This document shows, piece after piece, positions 7,832 through 14,298 of a stretch of DNA of 18,266 bases. The position numbers and the translations under genes were made by a program. This DNA is from Thermoplasmata archaeon. Its GTDB lineage: Archaea; Thermoplasmatota; Thermoplasmata; Lutacidiplasmatales; UBA184. The stretch covers positions 1-18,266 of the forward strand of contig JAJZGO010000023.1 of NCBI GenBank assembly GCA_021798415.1, given 5' to 3'. Within the stretch, counting starts at the first letter, position 1. Every line of letters starts with the position of its first letter. The notes under the pieces were generated by a model that was given only the letters and a program-made list of their open reading frames with translations, had not been told where the DNA came from and made no database searches.

Positions 7832-9268
7832 ACGGCGACCGGACCGGACCGCGCGTTCCCTTCGGACCGACCCGACCGCATCCGAGAGCTCCGCCACGAG
7901 CGCCGCCACCGGCTCTCCGGGACGAGCCGTCCACCATCGGTCCCAGGTCCGGGTCGCGGTGGCCACCGAGAAACGACCCGCCACCGACCGGAGGAATTTC
8001 GCGCGGACCTCCTCGACGGTCATCGGGCGCTCGGGGTCGCCCCAGCGGTGGCGAACGGTCGAGCGCATCGACCGACCGTCACGGAAGGCGATCGTGACCT
8101 CGGCCGTCGTCGTGCGAGGATACCGGCGGGTCGCGGCCACGTCCTCTCGGAGGCGGACGCGGCGGCCCAGCGCGAGGACGAGGGGATCGAAGCGTCGCCC
8201 CGGACGGAAGCGTTCGGGGCCGAGGGCTCCGTCCCGGATACCCGCCGCGATCACGTAGCGCGTGCTCTGCGTCAGCTCGGCGAGCGGGCTCCCCGCTTGC
8301 GGCATCGAACCGGTGAGCGCGAGCGCCGCGCGGTACGTCCGGACATCGACCGACCGGATCGTCCGTGGGTCCGTGGGCCGAGCGCCGGTGATCCGCAGGG
8401 CCGCGTCGAGAGGGGCGTGCGCGTGGCGGCCCCCCGGGTACGGCTTTAGGTAGACCTCGTCGATCGCCCAGGGAGCTCGGGGCATACGCTCAAGACGCCG
8501 AGGAAGCGGTCGGGGCGAGAGCTGCTCGAGGAAACCGTGGGGCGGCTCGAAGCTCTCGGGGCCGCCGCCGAGACCTTCCCGCGCCCAGACAGCCGCGCGC
8601 AGGCCCAGTTCGGCGGCCATCCCGGCGATGAGCGGCTTTGCCGGGCTCCGCATCGTCTGGACCAGGGAGATCGGCGCGGCGAACGCGGCGGTAGAAATCG
8701 CCCGCTCGGTGATCGAGAGGTCGCTCCCGAAGAGCCTCGACCCGGCCATCGCCCCGCCCAGAGGACCGCATGTGCCGTCCGGGTAGTACCCCGCCTGCGT
8801 CTGCCCGGGAAAGAGCGCCTCTCCGAACCGAACGGCCACCTCGTAGCCCGCCACGATTCCCGCGAGGAGCTCCCCGACGGAGTTCCCGTGGGATTCCCCG
8901 ACGGCGAGCGCCACCGGGATGGCTGCCTCGCACGGATGCAGACCGGCGCGCCGATGGCCGTCCTGGGCCTCGAGGAGGTCGAGGTGCACGGCGTTGTGGA
9001 ACGCGGCCCGGCGGGGAGCGGTCGAACCGGGCCAGCCGAAGACAGTCGCGCTCCCGTGGGAAAGCGGTCCGCTGGCCCGATCGACGGCGAGCGCCTCCGG
9101 GAATCGCGAGGCGGCGACCATGTTGCCGAGCGCGTCGAGCAGGCAAAGGCGGCTCTTGCGGACGGTCGGACCCGAGAGGCTAGGGAGCGATAGGCCGACG
9201 AGCGGCCGAAGGAGCCGCTCGATCCTCTCGGCCCCGTTGGTCCACGGGCGCGGGGAGCGAGCGCTCAC
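7814..9268 (-). CDS. MmgE/PrpD family protein, second and divergent copy
   Basis: 484-residue MmgE/PrpD-family protein read from a GTG at 9268. Visible family blocks: CLLDALGNMVAASRF near the start, a FHNAVHLDLLEAQDGHRRAG...HP region corresponding to the family's AxALDxDD..H..HP block, SLVQTMRSPAKPL, then the lid motif VYLKPYPGGRHAHAPLDAA that closely matches the usual KPYP-C-R-H-H-x-x-D pattern, and MTVEEVRAKFLRSVAG near the C-terminus. It differs strongly from the copy at 3522, so it probably has a different substrate. The frame is open upstream to ATGs at 9400 and 9562, but that sequence has no family homology and crosses the promoter of the next operon. A TATA-like element 29 bases before the GTG supports this start. 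It faces the hydantoinase operon and ends inside its last gene. Dehydratase, decarboxylase or epimerase are all possible. Confidence 0.87.
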   Translation of the reverse strand: MSARSPRPWTNGAERIERLLRPLVGLSLPSLSGPTVRKSRLCLLDALGNMVAASRFPEALAVDRASGPLSHGSATVFGWPGSTAPRRAAFHNAVHLDLLEAQDGHRRAGLHPCEAAIPVALAVGESHGNSVGELLAGIVAGYEVAVRFGEALFPGQTQAGYYPDGTCGPLGGAMAGSRLFGSDLSITERAISTAAFAAPISLVQTMRSPAKPLIAGMAAELGLRAAVWAREGLGGGPESFEPPHGFLEQLSPRPLPRRLERMPRAPWAIDEVYLKPYPGGRHAHAPLDAALRITGARPTDPRTIRSVDVRTYRAALALTGSMPQAGSPLAELTQSTRYVIAAGIRDGALGPERFRPGRRFDPLVLALGRRVRLREDVAATRRYPRTTTAEVTIAFRDGRSMRSTVRHRWGDPERPMTVEEVRAKFLRSVAGRFSVATATRTWDRWWTARPGEPVAALVAELSDAVGSVRRERAVRSGRRSTGRR

Positions 9269-9292
9269 GGGGGCGCACGACCCGTGCTCGGC

Positions 9293-9301
9293 CCATAACA
9301 G
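9293..9301 (-). promoter_or_regulatory. TATA-like element for leaderless transcription of the second MmgE/PrpD gene
   Basis: On the minus strand this reads CTGTTATGG. Its centre is about 29 bases upstream of the GTG at 9268, and no Shine-Dalgarno sequence is visible between them. It fits a leaderless or near-leaderless archaeal promoter and helps choose the GTG. Found by eye only. Confidence 0.35.
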
Positions 9302-9397
9302 GTTCGGCCCGGAGGGGAACCCGACCCCTCGGTGGTTCGCTCGGGACGTCGACGGGAGCCAAAGTGGGCCCGGTTTGCCCGGTTCCCACTGAACGCT

Positions 9398-9405
9398 CAT
9401 ATATC
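9398..9405 (+). promoter_or_regulatory. TATA box of the ABC importer operon
   Basis: CATATATC is the strongest TATA-like sequence in the window, in otherwise GC-rich DNA. Transcription would start near 9427, which gives a 5' leader of about 78 bases before the ATG at 9505. Unlike most genes here, this one has a clear ribosome-binding site, AAGGAGAG at 9493-9500, with a short spacer. Because the core is nearly palindromic it could also fire leftward toward the MmgE/PrpD gene, with a leader of over 100 bases. Confidence 0.6.
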
Positions 9406-9504
9406 GGGAACCTTGTTGCGAGCCTCGGCTTCGATCGGATCGACCCACCGGCGGAACGAAGGTTGCCGGGGCTCGGTGAAAATCGAAGACCAAGGAGAGA
9501 TTGG

Positions 9505-10833
9505 ATGGGAACCAGCGAAGGAACAGCGTCGACCGGACCGACCTCGTCGAGCCCGACCCCACCGCCGAAGGGCGGGGGTCGAAGAACGGCAGCGATCGCC
9601 GTCGCGGTGGTCGTCGTCCTGGCTGCGATAGGCGGCGGAGTCTACTACTACTACTCGACCCACTCGAGCTCGTCGAGCGGCAGCGGCGACTTCACCGTGG
9701 GCGTCGTGGGTCCGCTGACCGGCGCACTCGGCCCGGCGGGGACGCCGTGGGCTGACGGAGTCACGGTCTGGGCGAACGCGATGAACGCCCAGGGCGGCGT
9801 CCACTACAACGGAAAGACCCTGCACGTGGTCGTGAAGACGTACGACGACCAGAGCAACCCGTCGCAGGCGATCCAGCTCGTGACGCAGGCGGTCAGCGGC
9901 GATCACGTAGACATGCTGATCACCGGCTTCTTGACCCCCGACACGGATGCGATCGCGTCGACCGTGCAGAGCCTGCAGGTGCCGATCGTCGCGAACGCGG
10001 CGGATGACCCCGAATTCCACACGGGGAACCCGTACCTGTTCTCGATCTACCCGACGACGGCGCAGCAGATGGGGACGTTCGCGCAGTTCTTCTCCGGGCT
10101 CAGCCCCCAGCCGTTGAACGTCTCGACCCTCTACGCGAACGAGGAGGCGATGATCGGGCTGCTCGGCACGACCATCCACTTGATGGGGCCTAGCTACAAT
10201 ATCGTCTACAACCAGACGTACGACCCGAACTCGTTGACGAGCTCGAGCGCGGACAGCTACCTGCTCGCTGCGAACGCGCCCCACCCGAACATGCTGATGG
10301 TCTCGGACGAGTACCCGGGGAACGTCATCACCTGGGTCCAGCAGATGAAGTCGCTCAGCGTCCGCCCCTCGATGATCTTCTCGGAGGACATGTGGGACGC
10401 CCCGTTCTTCATCAGCCAGCTCGGAGCCGACGCGAACGGCATCGTCGGGCAGGACAACTGGGCGGCCAACATGACGAAGGCCGAAGCGAGCGGCGACTAC
10501 GCGAACGCGACGTACTGGTACCAGCAGATGAACGCGACGTTCGGACAGACGATCGCGATCGACCAGCTGCCGTACCAGGCGATCATGGCCGCGGAGGTCC
10601 AGTTTGCGGCGATCCAGAAGGCCGGGGCTACCTCCGGTCCTGCGGTCGCGGCCGCGCTCGCGAGCCTCAACATGTCGACGGTCGACGGCCGGTTCGTGGC
10701 GAACTCGGCCGGACTGGACATCGCCCGCGGTCCGTTCGTCATTCAGGTCCAGAACGGCCTGCCCGAGATCATCGCGCCCGCCCAATTTGCGACGGCAACG
10801 CCCATCTACCCGTTGTCGTCCTCGTGGCCTTAG
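9505..10833 (+). CDS. ABC importer solute-binding protein (Leu/Ile/Val or amide type), membrane-anchored
   Basis: Extracytoplasmic ligand receptor of the type I periplasmic-binding fold used by branched-chain amino acid, amide and urea ABC importers; 442 residues. Residues 1-27 are Ser/Thr/Pro/Gly-rich and end in basic RR. Residues 28-46 form one hydrophobic segment, followed by YYYY and a Ser-rich linker to about 61. There is no lipobox Cys, so the protein is probably held by an uncleaved signal anchor, as is common in archaea. The mature domain opens with FTVGVVGPLTGALGPAG, the usual LivJ/LivK first strand and loop, then the GG and YDDQSNPSQA blocks. About six N-x-S/T sequons (NVS, NQT, NMT, NAT twice, NMS) suggest an N-glycosylated surface protein. 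Strong SD AAGGAGAG. The permease genes follow. The ligand is unknown; an amide or carboxylate of the neighbouring pathway is inferred. Confidence 0.9.
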   Translation: MGTSEGTASTGPTSSSPTPPPKGGGRRTAAIAVAVVVVLAAIGGGVYYYYSTHSSSSSGSGDFTVGVVGPLTGALGPAGTPWADGVTVWANAMNAQGGVHYNGKTLHVVVKTYDDQSNPSQAIQLVTQAVSGDHVDMLITGFLTPDTDAIASTVQSLQVPIVANAADDPEFHTGNPYLFSIYPTTAQQMGTFAQFFSGLSPQPLNVSTLYANEEAMIGLLGTTIHLMGPSYNIVYNQTYDPNSLTSSSADSYLLAANAPHPNMLMVSDEYPGNVITWVQQMKSLSVRPSMIFSEDMWDAPFFISQLGADANGIVGQDNWAANMTKAEASGDYANATYWYQQMNATFGQTIAIDQLPYQAIMAAEVQFAAIQKAGATSGPAVAAALASLNMSTVDGRFVANSAGLDIARGPFVIQVQNGLPEIIAPAQFATATPIYPLSSSWP

Positions 10834-10834
10834 C

Positions 10835-10862
10835 GGGGGAGGCATCTCCACGGCGATCCCCC
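10835..10862 (+). other. Stem-loop between the binding protein and permease genes
   Basis: GGGGGA at 10835-10840 pairs with TCCCCC at 10857-10862, starting two bases after the stop of the binding-protein gene. There is no T-run, so it is not a typical terminator. Hairpins at this place can protect or end part of the message, so that binding protein exceeds permease. By-eye pairing in GC-rich DNA, so it may be chance. Confidence 0.3.
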
Positions 10863-10893
10863 ACGGAACCACGGGAGCGGAGGGCTAGGTTTC

Positions 10894-11784
10894 GTGGGGT
10901 TCAACCCTTTCCTGGTCGCCCTCATCGGGGGCTTGGGCGTCGGCAGCCTTTACGTCGTCTTCGCCCTCGGCATGAACCTCCTCATCGGGGTCATGCGGGT
11001 GATCAACTTCACGCACGGGTACCTCATGCTCCTCGGTTCGTACCTGACGTACTTCCTCTGGGAGTGGTACGGCCTGAACCCGCTCCTCTCGCTCCTGGTC
11101 GTGATGCCGGCGCTCTTCGCGGTCGGGGTCCTCTTCCACTTCATCATGGTTCAGCCGGTGCTGAAGCGGCCGTACTTCGAGGACACGACCCTCCTCCTCA
11201 CGTTCGCGGGCCTGCTTATCCTGGACAACGTCTTCGTCAAGCTCTGGACCGACAACCAGCGGCAGGTCCCGACGACCTACTTCAACACGCCCGTGATCTT
11301 TTCGACGCCGTGGGGGGACGCGGTCCTCTCCCAGGTCGTCCTGATCGGCGCGGGTCTCGCGGCGGCGGCGACGCTCACCCTCGGTCTCTTCCTCCGGTAC
11401 ACCTGGACGGGCCGCGCGATGCGGGCCGCGAGCCAGGACCTCCTCGCGGCCCGGCTCCTCGGCATCCCGGCGACGCGGCTCTACGCGATCAGCTTCGGCA
11501 TCTCGGGCGTCCTTGCGGGGATCGCCGGGGTCGTCGTCGCGATGGAGTTTCTCTTCTACCCTGAGTTCGGGTTCAGCTACCTCCTCAAGGCGTTCGGCGT
11601 GATCATGATGGGGGGCCTGGGGAGCCTCGTCGGAACGATCGCGGGCGGACTCACGCTCGGCGTGGCCGAGTCGATGACGGCGTGGGTGTACAACGGGGCG
11701 TACGGAACGTGGGCGAACGGGGCCGCGTACGTGGCGATCCTGGTAGCGCTCGCGGTCCGCGCCCTCCTGGGGAAATCCCGGTGA
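10894..11784 (+). CDS. livH: Branched-chain amino acid/amide ABC transporter permease, LivH type
   Basis: Integral-membrane permease of the LivH class, 296 residues from a GTG at 10894. The N-terminal membrane segments carry GSLYVVFALGMNLLIGVMRVINFTHG, and INF-HG is a LivH hallmark. The cytoplasmic coupling loop GRAMRAASQDLLAARLLGIP, about residues 170-190, contacts the ATPases. GVIMMGGLGSLVGTIAGG near residue 240 is the conserved late helix. About eight hydrophobic segments can be counted, which is normal. It forms the translocation channel with the following LivM-like subunit, whose GTG overlaps its stop (GTGA), so the two are coupled. Purine-rich GGAGGG lies about 10 bases upstream of the GTG. 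It follows the binding-protein gene by 60 bases. The transported compound is not shown by the sequence. Confidence 0.93.
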   Translation: MGFNPFLVALIGGLGVGSLYVVFALGMNLLIGVMRVINFTHGYLMLLGSYLTYFLWEWYGLNPLLSLLVVMPALFAVGVLFHFIMVQPVLKRPYFEDTTLLLTFAGLLILDNVFVKLWTDNQRQVPTTYFNTPVIFSTPWGDAVLSQVVLIGAGLAAAATLTLGLFLRYTWTGRAMRAASQDLLAARLLGIPATRLYAISFGISGVLAGIAGVVVAMEFLFYPEFGFSYLLKAFGVIMMGGLGSLVGTIAGGLTLGVAESMTAWVYNGAYGTWANGAAYVAILVALAVRALLGKSR

Positions 11785-12776
11785 GCGCGCCCGTCCTTCC
11801 CGCTGCCTCGCCCGCGCCGACGGGGTTTCGTGACCTCGCCACTCGCTTCGCGCGCTGGAATCATCGTCGGACGCTCCTGATCGTGGTCTTCGCGCTCCTT
11901 GCCCTTCTCCCGGTCCTCTACCCGAGCCCGTACACCCTGGCGACCGTCCTCTTCTACATCCCATGGTACCTCGCGATGGCCCAGAGCTGGAACATCTCGG
12001 GCGGTTTCAGCGGCCAGCTGAGCTTCGGGCACTGGGGGCTCCTCGGGGTCGGCGCCTACACGAGCGCGATCTTCGCGGTGACCTACGGCTGGAACGTGGT
12101 GAGCGCGATGGCCATGGCGGCCGTCGTGACGTTCCTGCTCGGACTGCTCATCGGCTACGTCGGCTCCGCGCTCCGGGGACCGTACTTCGCGATCGCCACG
12201 CTCGCGGCGGCCGCGCTCATCCAGCTCGTCGTCCTCAACTGGAAGGCGGTCACGCTCGGTTCGCTCGGCTTCCCGATCTTCTACATCCTCCTCTCCCCGT
12301 CCGACCTCTACTACGGGGCGCTCGCGCTCGGCGCCATCGCGACGGCGATGGTCTACCTGATCAGCCGCAGCCGCATCGGGCTCGCCTTCGAGGCGGTCCG
12401 GGAGAACGAGGACCTCGCGACCGCGACGGGCATCTATGCCCGGGGCTACAAGGCGCTCGCGTTCGGCCTGAGCGGCGCCATCATGGGCCCGGTCGGTGGG
12501 CTCTACGCATTCGCTTCGCACTACATCGACCCGACGTCCGCCTTCAACCTTCTCTACAACCTCCAGATCATCCTCATGGTCGTGGTCGGAGGTCGGGGCA
12601 AGGTGCTGGGCCCCATCGTCGCCGCGGTCGTCTTCGCGTGGGTCTTCGAGGTCGCGCTGACGAGCTTCAACGTCTACAATTACCTCATCACGGGGGTCGT
12701 GATCTTCGCGGCCGTCCTCCTCGTTCCCCGCGGGATCTTCGGGTTCCGGGGGATTCCCAAGGCGCTCCAGTTCTGA
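11781..12776 (+). CDS. livM: Branched-chain amino acid/amide ABC transporter permease, LivM type
   Basis: Second permease subunit, 331 residues from the GTG at 11781, which overlaps the livH stop by four bases. A cytoplasmic N-terminus of about 40 residues is followed by eight or so hydrophobic segments. Diagnostic blocks are GQLSFGHWGLLGVGAYTSA (LivM GQLSLGHAAFxGIGAYT), the coupling loop SRIGLAFEAVRENEDLATATG, and QIILMVVVGGRGKVLGP near residue 270. The frame is open upstream to 11682 within livH, but the coupled GTG is the sensible start. LivM subunits in many bacteria are longer or fused to the LivG ATPase; this one has no fused ATPase, and no livG follows. Instead the convergent livF begins its 3' end 42 bases away. 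Confidence 0.93.
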   Translation: MSAPVLPAASPAPTGFRDLATRFARWNHRRTLLIVVFALLALLPVLYPSPYTLATVLFYIPWYLAMAQSWNISGGFSGQLSFGHWGLLGVGAYTSAIFAVTYGWNVVSAMAMAAVVTFLLGLLIGYVGSALRGPYFAIATLAAAALIQLVVLNWKAVTLGSLGFPIFYILLSPSDLYYGALALGAIATAMVYLISRSRIGLAFEAVRENEDLATATGIYARGYKALAFGLSGAIMGPVGGLYAFASHYIDPTSAFNLLYNLQIILMVVVGGRGKVLGPIVAAVVFAWVFEVALTSFNVYNYLITGVVIFAAVLLVPRGIFGFRGIPKALQF

Positions 12777-12777
12777 G

Positions 12778-12796
12778 CGCCGGCAAGGAGCCGGCG
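12778..12796. terminator. Perfect hairpin between the convergent livM and livF genes
   Basis: A perfect 7-bp stem, CGCCGGC / GCCGGCG, with a five-base AAGGA loop, starts one base after the livM stop. It lies in the 42-base gap where the two transcripts meet. It lacks the T-rich tract of archaeal intrinsic terminators, so it may instead protect the 3' end or block opposing transcription. It is labelled a terminator from position only. Confidence 0.35.
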
Positions 12797-12818
12797 ACCG
12801 GTCCCGGGGGGCACGGGC

Positions 12819-13583
12819 CTACATTCCGAGGAACGCCCGTCGGATCTCGGGGTGGTCGAGGAGCTCGCGCGCGTTCCCCTGGTCGACGATCCGGCCCTGG
12901 GAGAGCACGTAGGCCCGGTCGGCGATCTGGAGGATCTGGCGGACGTTCTGCTCCACGGCAAAGACCGTCACGCCCCGGGTCGTGAGCGAGCGGAGCGTTT
13001 GGAACACGCGGGTCACTACCTGAGGGGCGAGGCCGAGCGACGGCTCGTCGACCATGAGGATGCGCGGGCGGCTCATCAGCGCCCGGCCGATCGCGAGCAT
13101 CTGGGCCTCCCCGCCCGAGAGGGTCTTCGCCGATTGCCGCGCGCGCTCCCTGAGGATCGGGAACATCGCGCAGACCTCCTCGTACGTCTCGCGGAAGCGC
13201 GCCCGGGCGGCCGGCAGGTAGGCTCCGAGGGAGAGGTTGTCTTGGACGCTCATGTTGGGGAAGACGTGACGGCCCTCGGGGACGAGCGAGATCCCCGCCC
13301 CGACGATCGCTTCGGGAGACCGACCGGTCAGCTTCCGTTCGCCGAGGTACGTCGTGCCGCTCAGGGTCGGGATGAGCCCCGTGACCGCGCGGAGGAGCGT
13401 CGTCTTCCCCGCACCGTTCGGACCGACGAGGGTCGTGAACAGCCCTTCGGGGATCTCGAGGCTCACGTCGTGGAGGACGTCCATCCGGTCGTAGCCCGCG
13501 CGAAGCGACTCGATCCGGAGGGCCACGGCTCCCGGCGCCGCGCCGGCGTTCGAGGTCGGGACGGCGGACGGGGTCGACGCCAT
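12819..13583 (-). CDS. livF: ABC transporter ATP-binding protein, LivF type
   Basis: Nucleotide-binding subunit of a branched-chain amino acid/amide importer, 254 residues. Walker A GPNGAGKT at 54-61, VPEGRHVFPNMSV at about 101-113 (the LivF form of the Q-loop), signature LSGGEAQ at 155-161, Walker B ILMVDE at 175-180 followed by PSLGLAP, and VEQN near 210, where LivG has a His-containing switch. These details identify LivF rather than LivG. The first 20 residues are an Ala/Pro/Ser-rich extension. It lies on the opposite strand to the permeases and follows the cysteine hydrolase by 31 bases. LivG, the normal partner ATPase, is not in the window. No Shine-Dalgarno sequence is seen. An AT-rich CTTAAT some 33 bases upstream, within the hydrolase stop, could give it its own near-leaderless start. 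Confidence 0.94.
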   Translation of the reverse strand: MASTPSAVPTSNAGAAPGAVALRIESLRAGYDRMDVLHDVSLEIPEGLFTTLVGPNGAGKTTLLRAVTGLIPTLSGTTYLGERKLTGRSPEAIVGAGISLVPEGRHVFPNMSVQDNLSLGAYLPAARARFRETYEEVCAMFPILRERARQSAKTLSGGEAQMLAIGRALMSRPRILMVDEPSLGLAPQVVTRVFQTLRSLTTRGVTVFAVEQNVRQILQIADRAYVLSQGRIVDQGNARELLDHPEIRRAFLGM

Positions 13584-13614
13584 GGTGGGATCGGGCTGGA
13601 AACGCGCGGAGAGA

Positions 13615-14241
13615 TTAAGGGTTCGTGGAGGAGGGCGGGAGGGCGAGAAGCTCGGCGGAGCTCACGACCGCCCCGACCGTTTCCTCGAGGTTCCGGAGCG
13701 CGGCCCGGTGGAGCGCTTCGTCGACTCCGGCCACCGCGTCCCGAACGACGAGGACGTCCAGGTCCCGCGCGAACGCGTCACGCGCCGTCGCGTCGACACA
13801 GACGTGGGAGAGGACGCCGGCCAACACCAGTGAGCGCACGCCGGCCCGTTCGAGGCGCTCGCCGAGGTCGGTCCCGAAGAAACCGGAGTACCGGTTCTTG
13901 AAGACGACCGGTTCGTCCTCGGCCGGTGCGAGCTCGGGAACGATCTCCGTATCGGGCGACCCGGGCGTGAAGAAAGGGTCCGACCGGCTCGAGTAGGCCC
14001 GGGGCAGGACCCGGTGCAGGCGCGCCGGATAGTCCGCCCCGTCGGCCCGGTAGCGAAACGCCGTGTAGAGCCGGGGAAGCCCGCGGGCCCGGAACGCATC
14101 GCGCAACCGGACGATCGTCTCGGAGAGCGTTTCGGCGTCGCGCAACGGTCGACCGAGGCGCGCGTAGGCGCCGTGGGGGCCGACGAACCCGACCTGCATG
14201 TCGACGATCAACAGCGCCGGGCGCTCGAACGACGAAAGCAT
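13615..14241 (-). CDS. Isochorismatase-superfamily cysteine hydrolase (carbamoyl/amide hydrolase type)
   Basis: 208-residue cytoplasmic hydrolase of the superfamily that includes N-carbamoylsarcosine amidase, ureidoacrylate amidohydrolase (RutB), maleamate amidase, nicotinamidase and isochorismatase. The catalytic triad is visible: Asp14 in LIVDMQ, Lys115 in VFKNRYSGF and Cys148 in LSHVCVDATARDA. The nucleophile Cys makes an amidase/carbamoylase more likely than a true isochorismatase. NRYSGFFGTDL after the Lys is the usual K-x-x-x-S-x-F-x-x-T-x-L block. Next to two cyclic amidohydrolases, an N-carbamoylase or linear amidase step after ring opening is an attractive role (inference). The start codon lies exactly where a leaderless transcript from the TATA-like element at 14263-14270 would begin. 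It heads a two-gene unit with livF, so hydrolysis and import may be coexpressed. Confidence 0.9.
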   Translation of the reverse strand: MLSSFERPALLIVDMQVGFVGPHGAYARLGRPLRDAETLSETIVRLRDAFRARGLPRLYTAFRYRADGADYPARLHRVLPRAYSSRSDPFFTPGSPDTEIVPELAPAEDEPVVFKNRYSGFFGTDLGERLERAGVRSLVLAGVLSHVCVDATARDAFARDLDVLVVRDAVAGVDEALHRAALRNLEETVGAVVSSAELLALPPSSTNP

Positions 14242-14262
14242 TTGGTGAGCATCAAGAGGAGG

Positions 14263-14270
14263 GATTTAAG
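14263..14270. promoter_or_regulatory. Shared divergent TATA-like element
   Basis: The near-palindromic GATTTAAG (CTTAAATC on the other strand) lies between two divergent start codons only 57 bases apart. It is centred 26 bases from the ATG of the cysteine hydrolase on the minus strand and 32 bases from the ATG of the CoA-transferase on the plus strand. One element could thus serve both directions, with a leaderless message leftward and a leader of about 6 bases rightward. No other AT-rich motif of this kind is nearby. Confidence 0.5.
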
Positions 14271-14298
14271 GAAGGGATGACTGCCCAATGCGGTTTTC

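Noticed and set aside
3522..9268. The MmgE/PrpD genes read as a methylcitrate cycle with the lyase at 16392
   Set aside because: No methylcitrate synthase is present. The genes are far apart and sit with hydantoinases, and the aconitase-type gene is the short LeuC class. Kept only as an alternative for the lyase-hydratase pair.
9269..9562. Longer second MmgE/PrpD protein starting at the ATG at 9400 or 9562
   Set aside because: The ATG at 9400 lies inside the TATA box of the importer operon, the other one inside the binding-protein gene. The added residues show no family similarity.
13615..14241. Calling the cysteine hydrolase a nicotinamidase or true isochorismatase
   Set aside because: The Asp-Lys-Cys triad fits amidases in general, but the metal-binding His pattern of nicotinamidase was not seen, and true isochorismatases lack the Cys. 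The substrate is left open.
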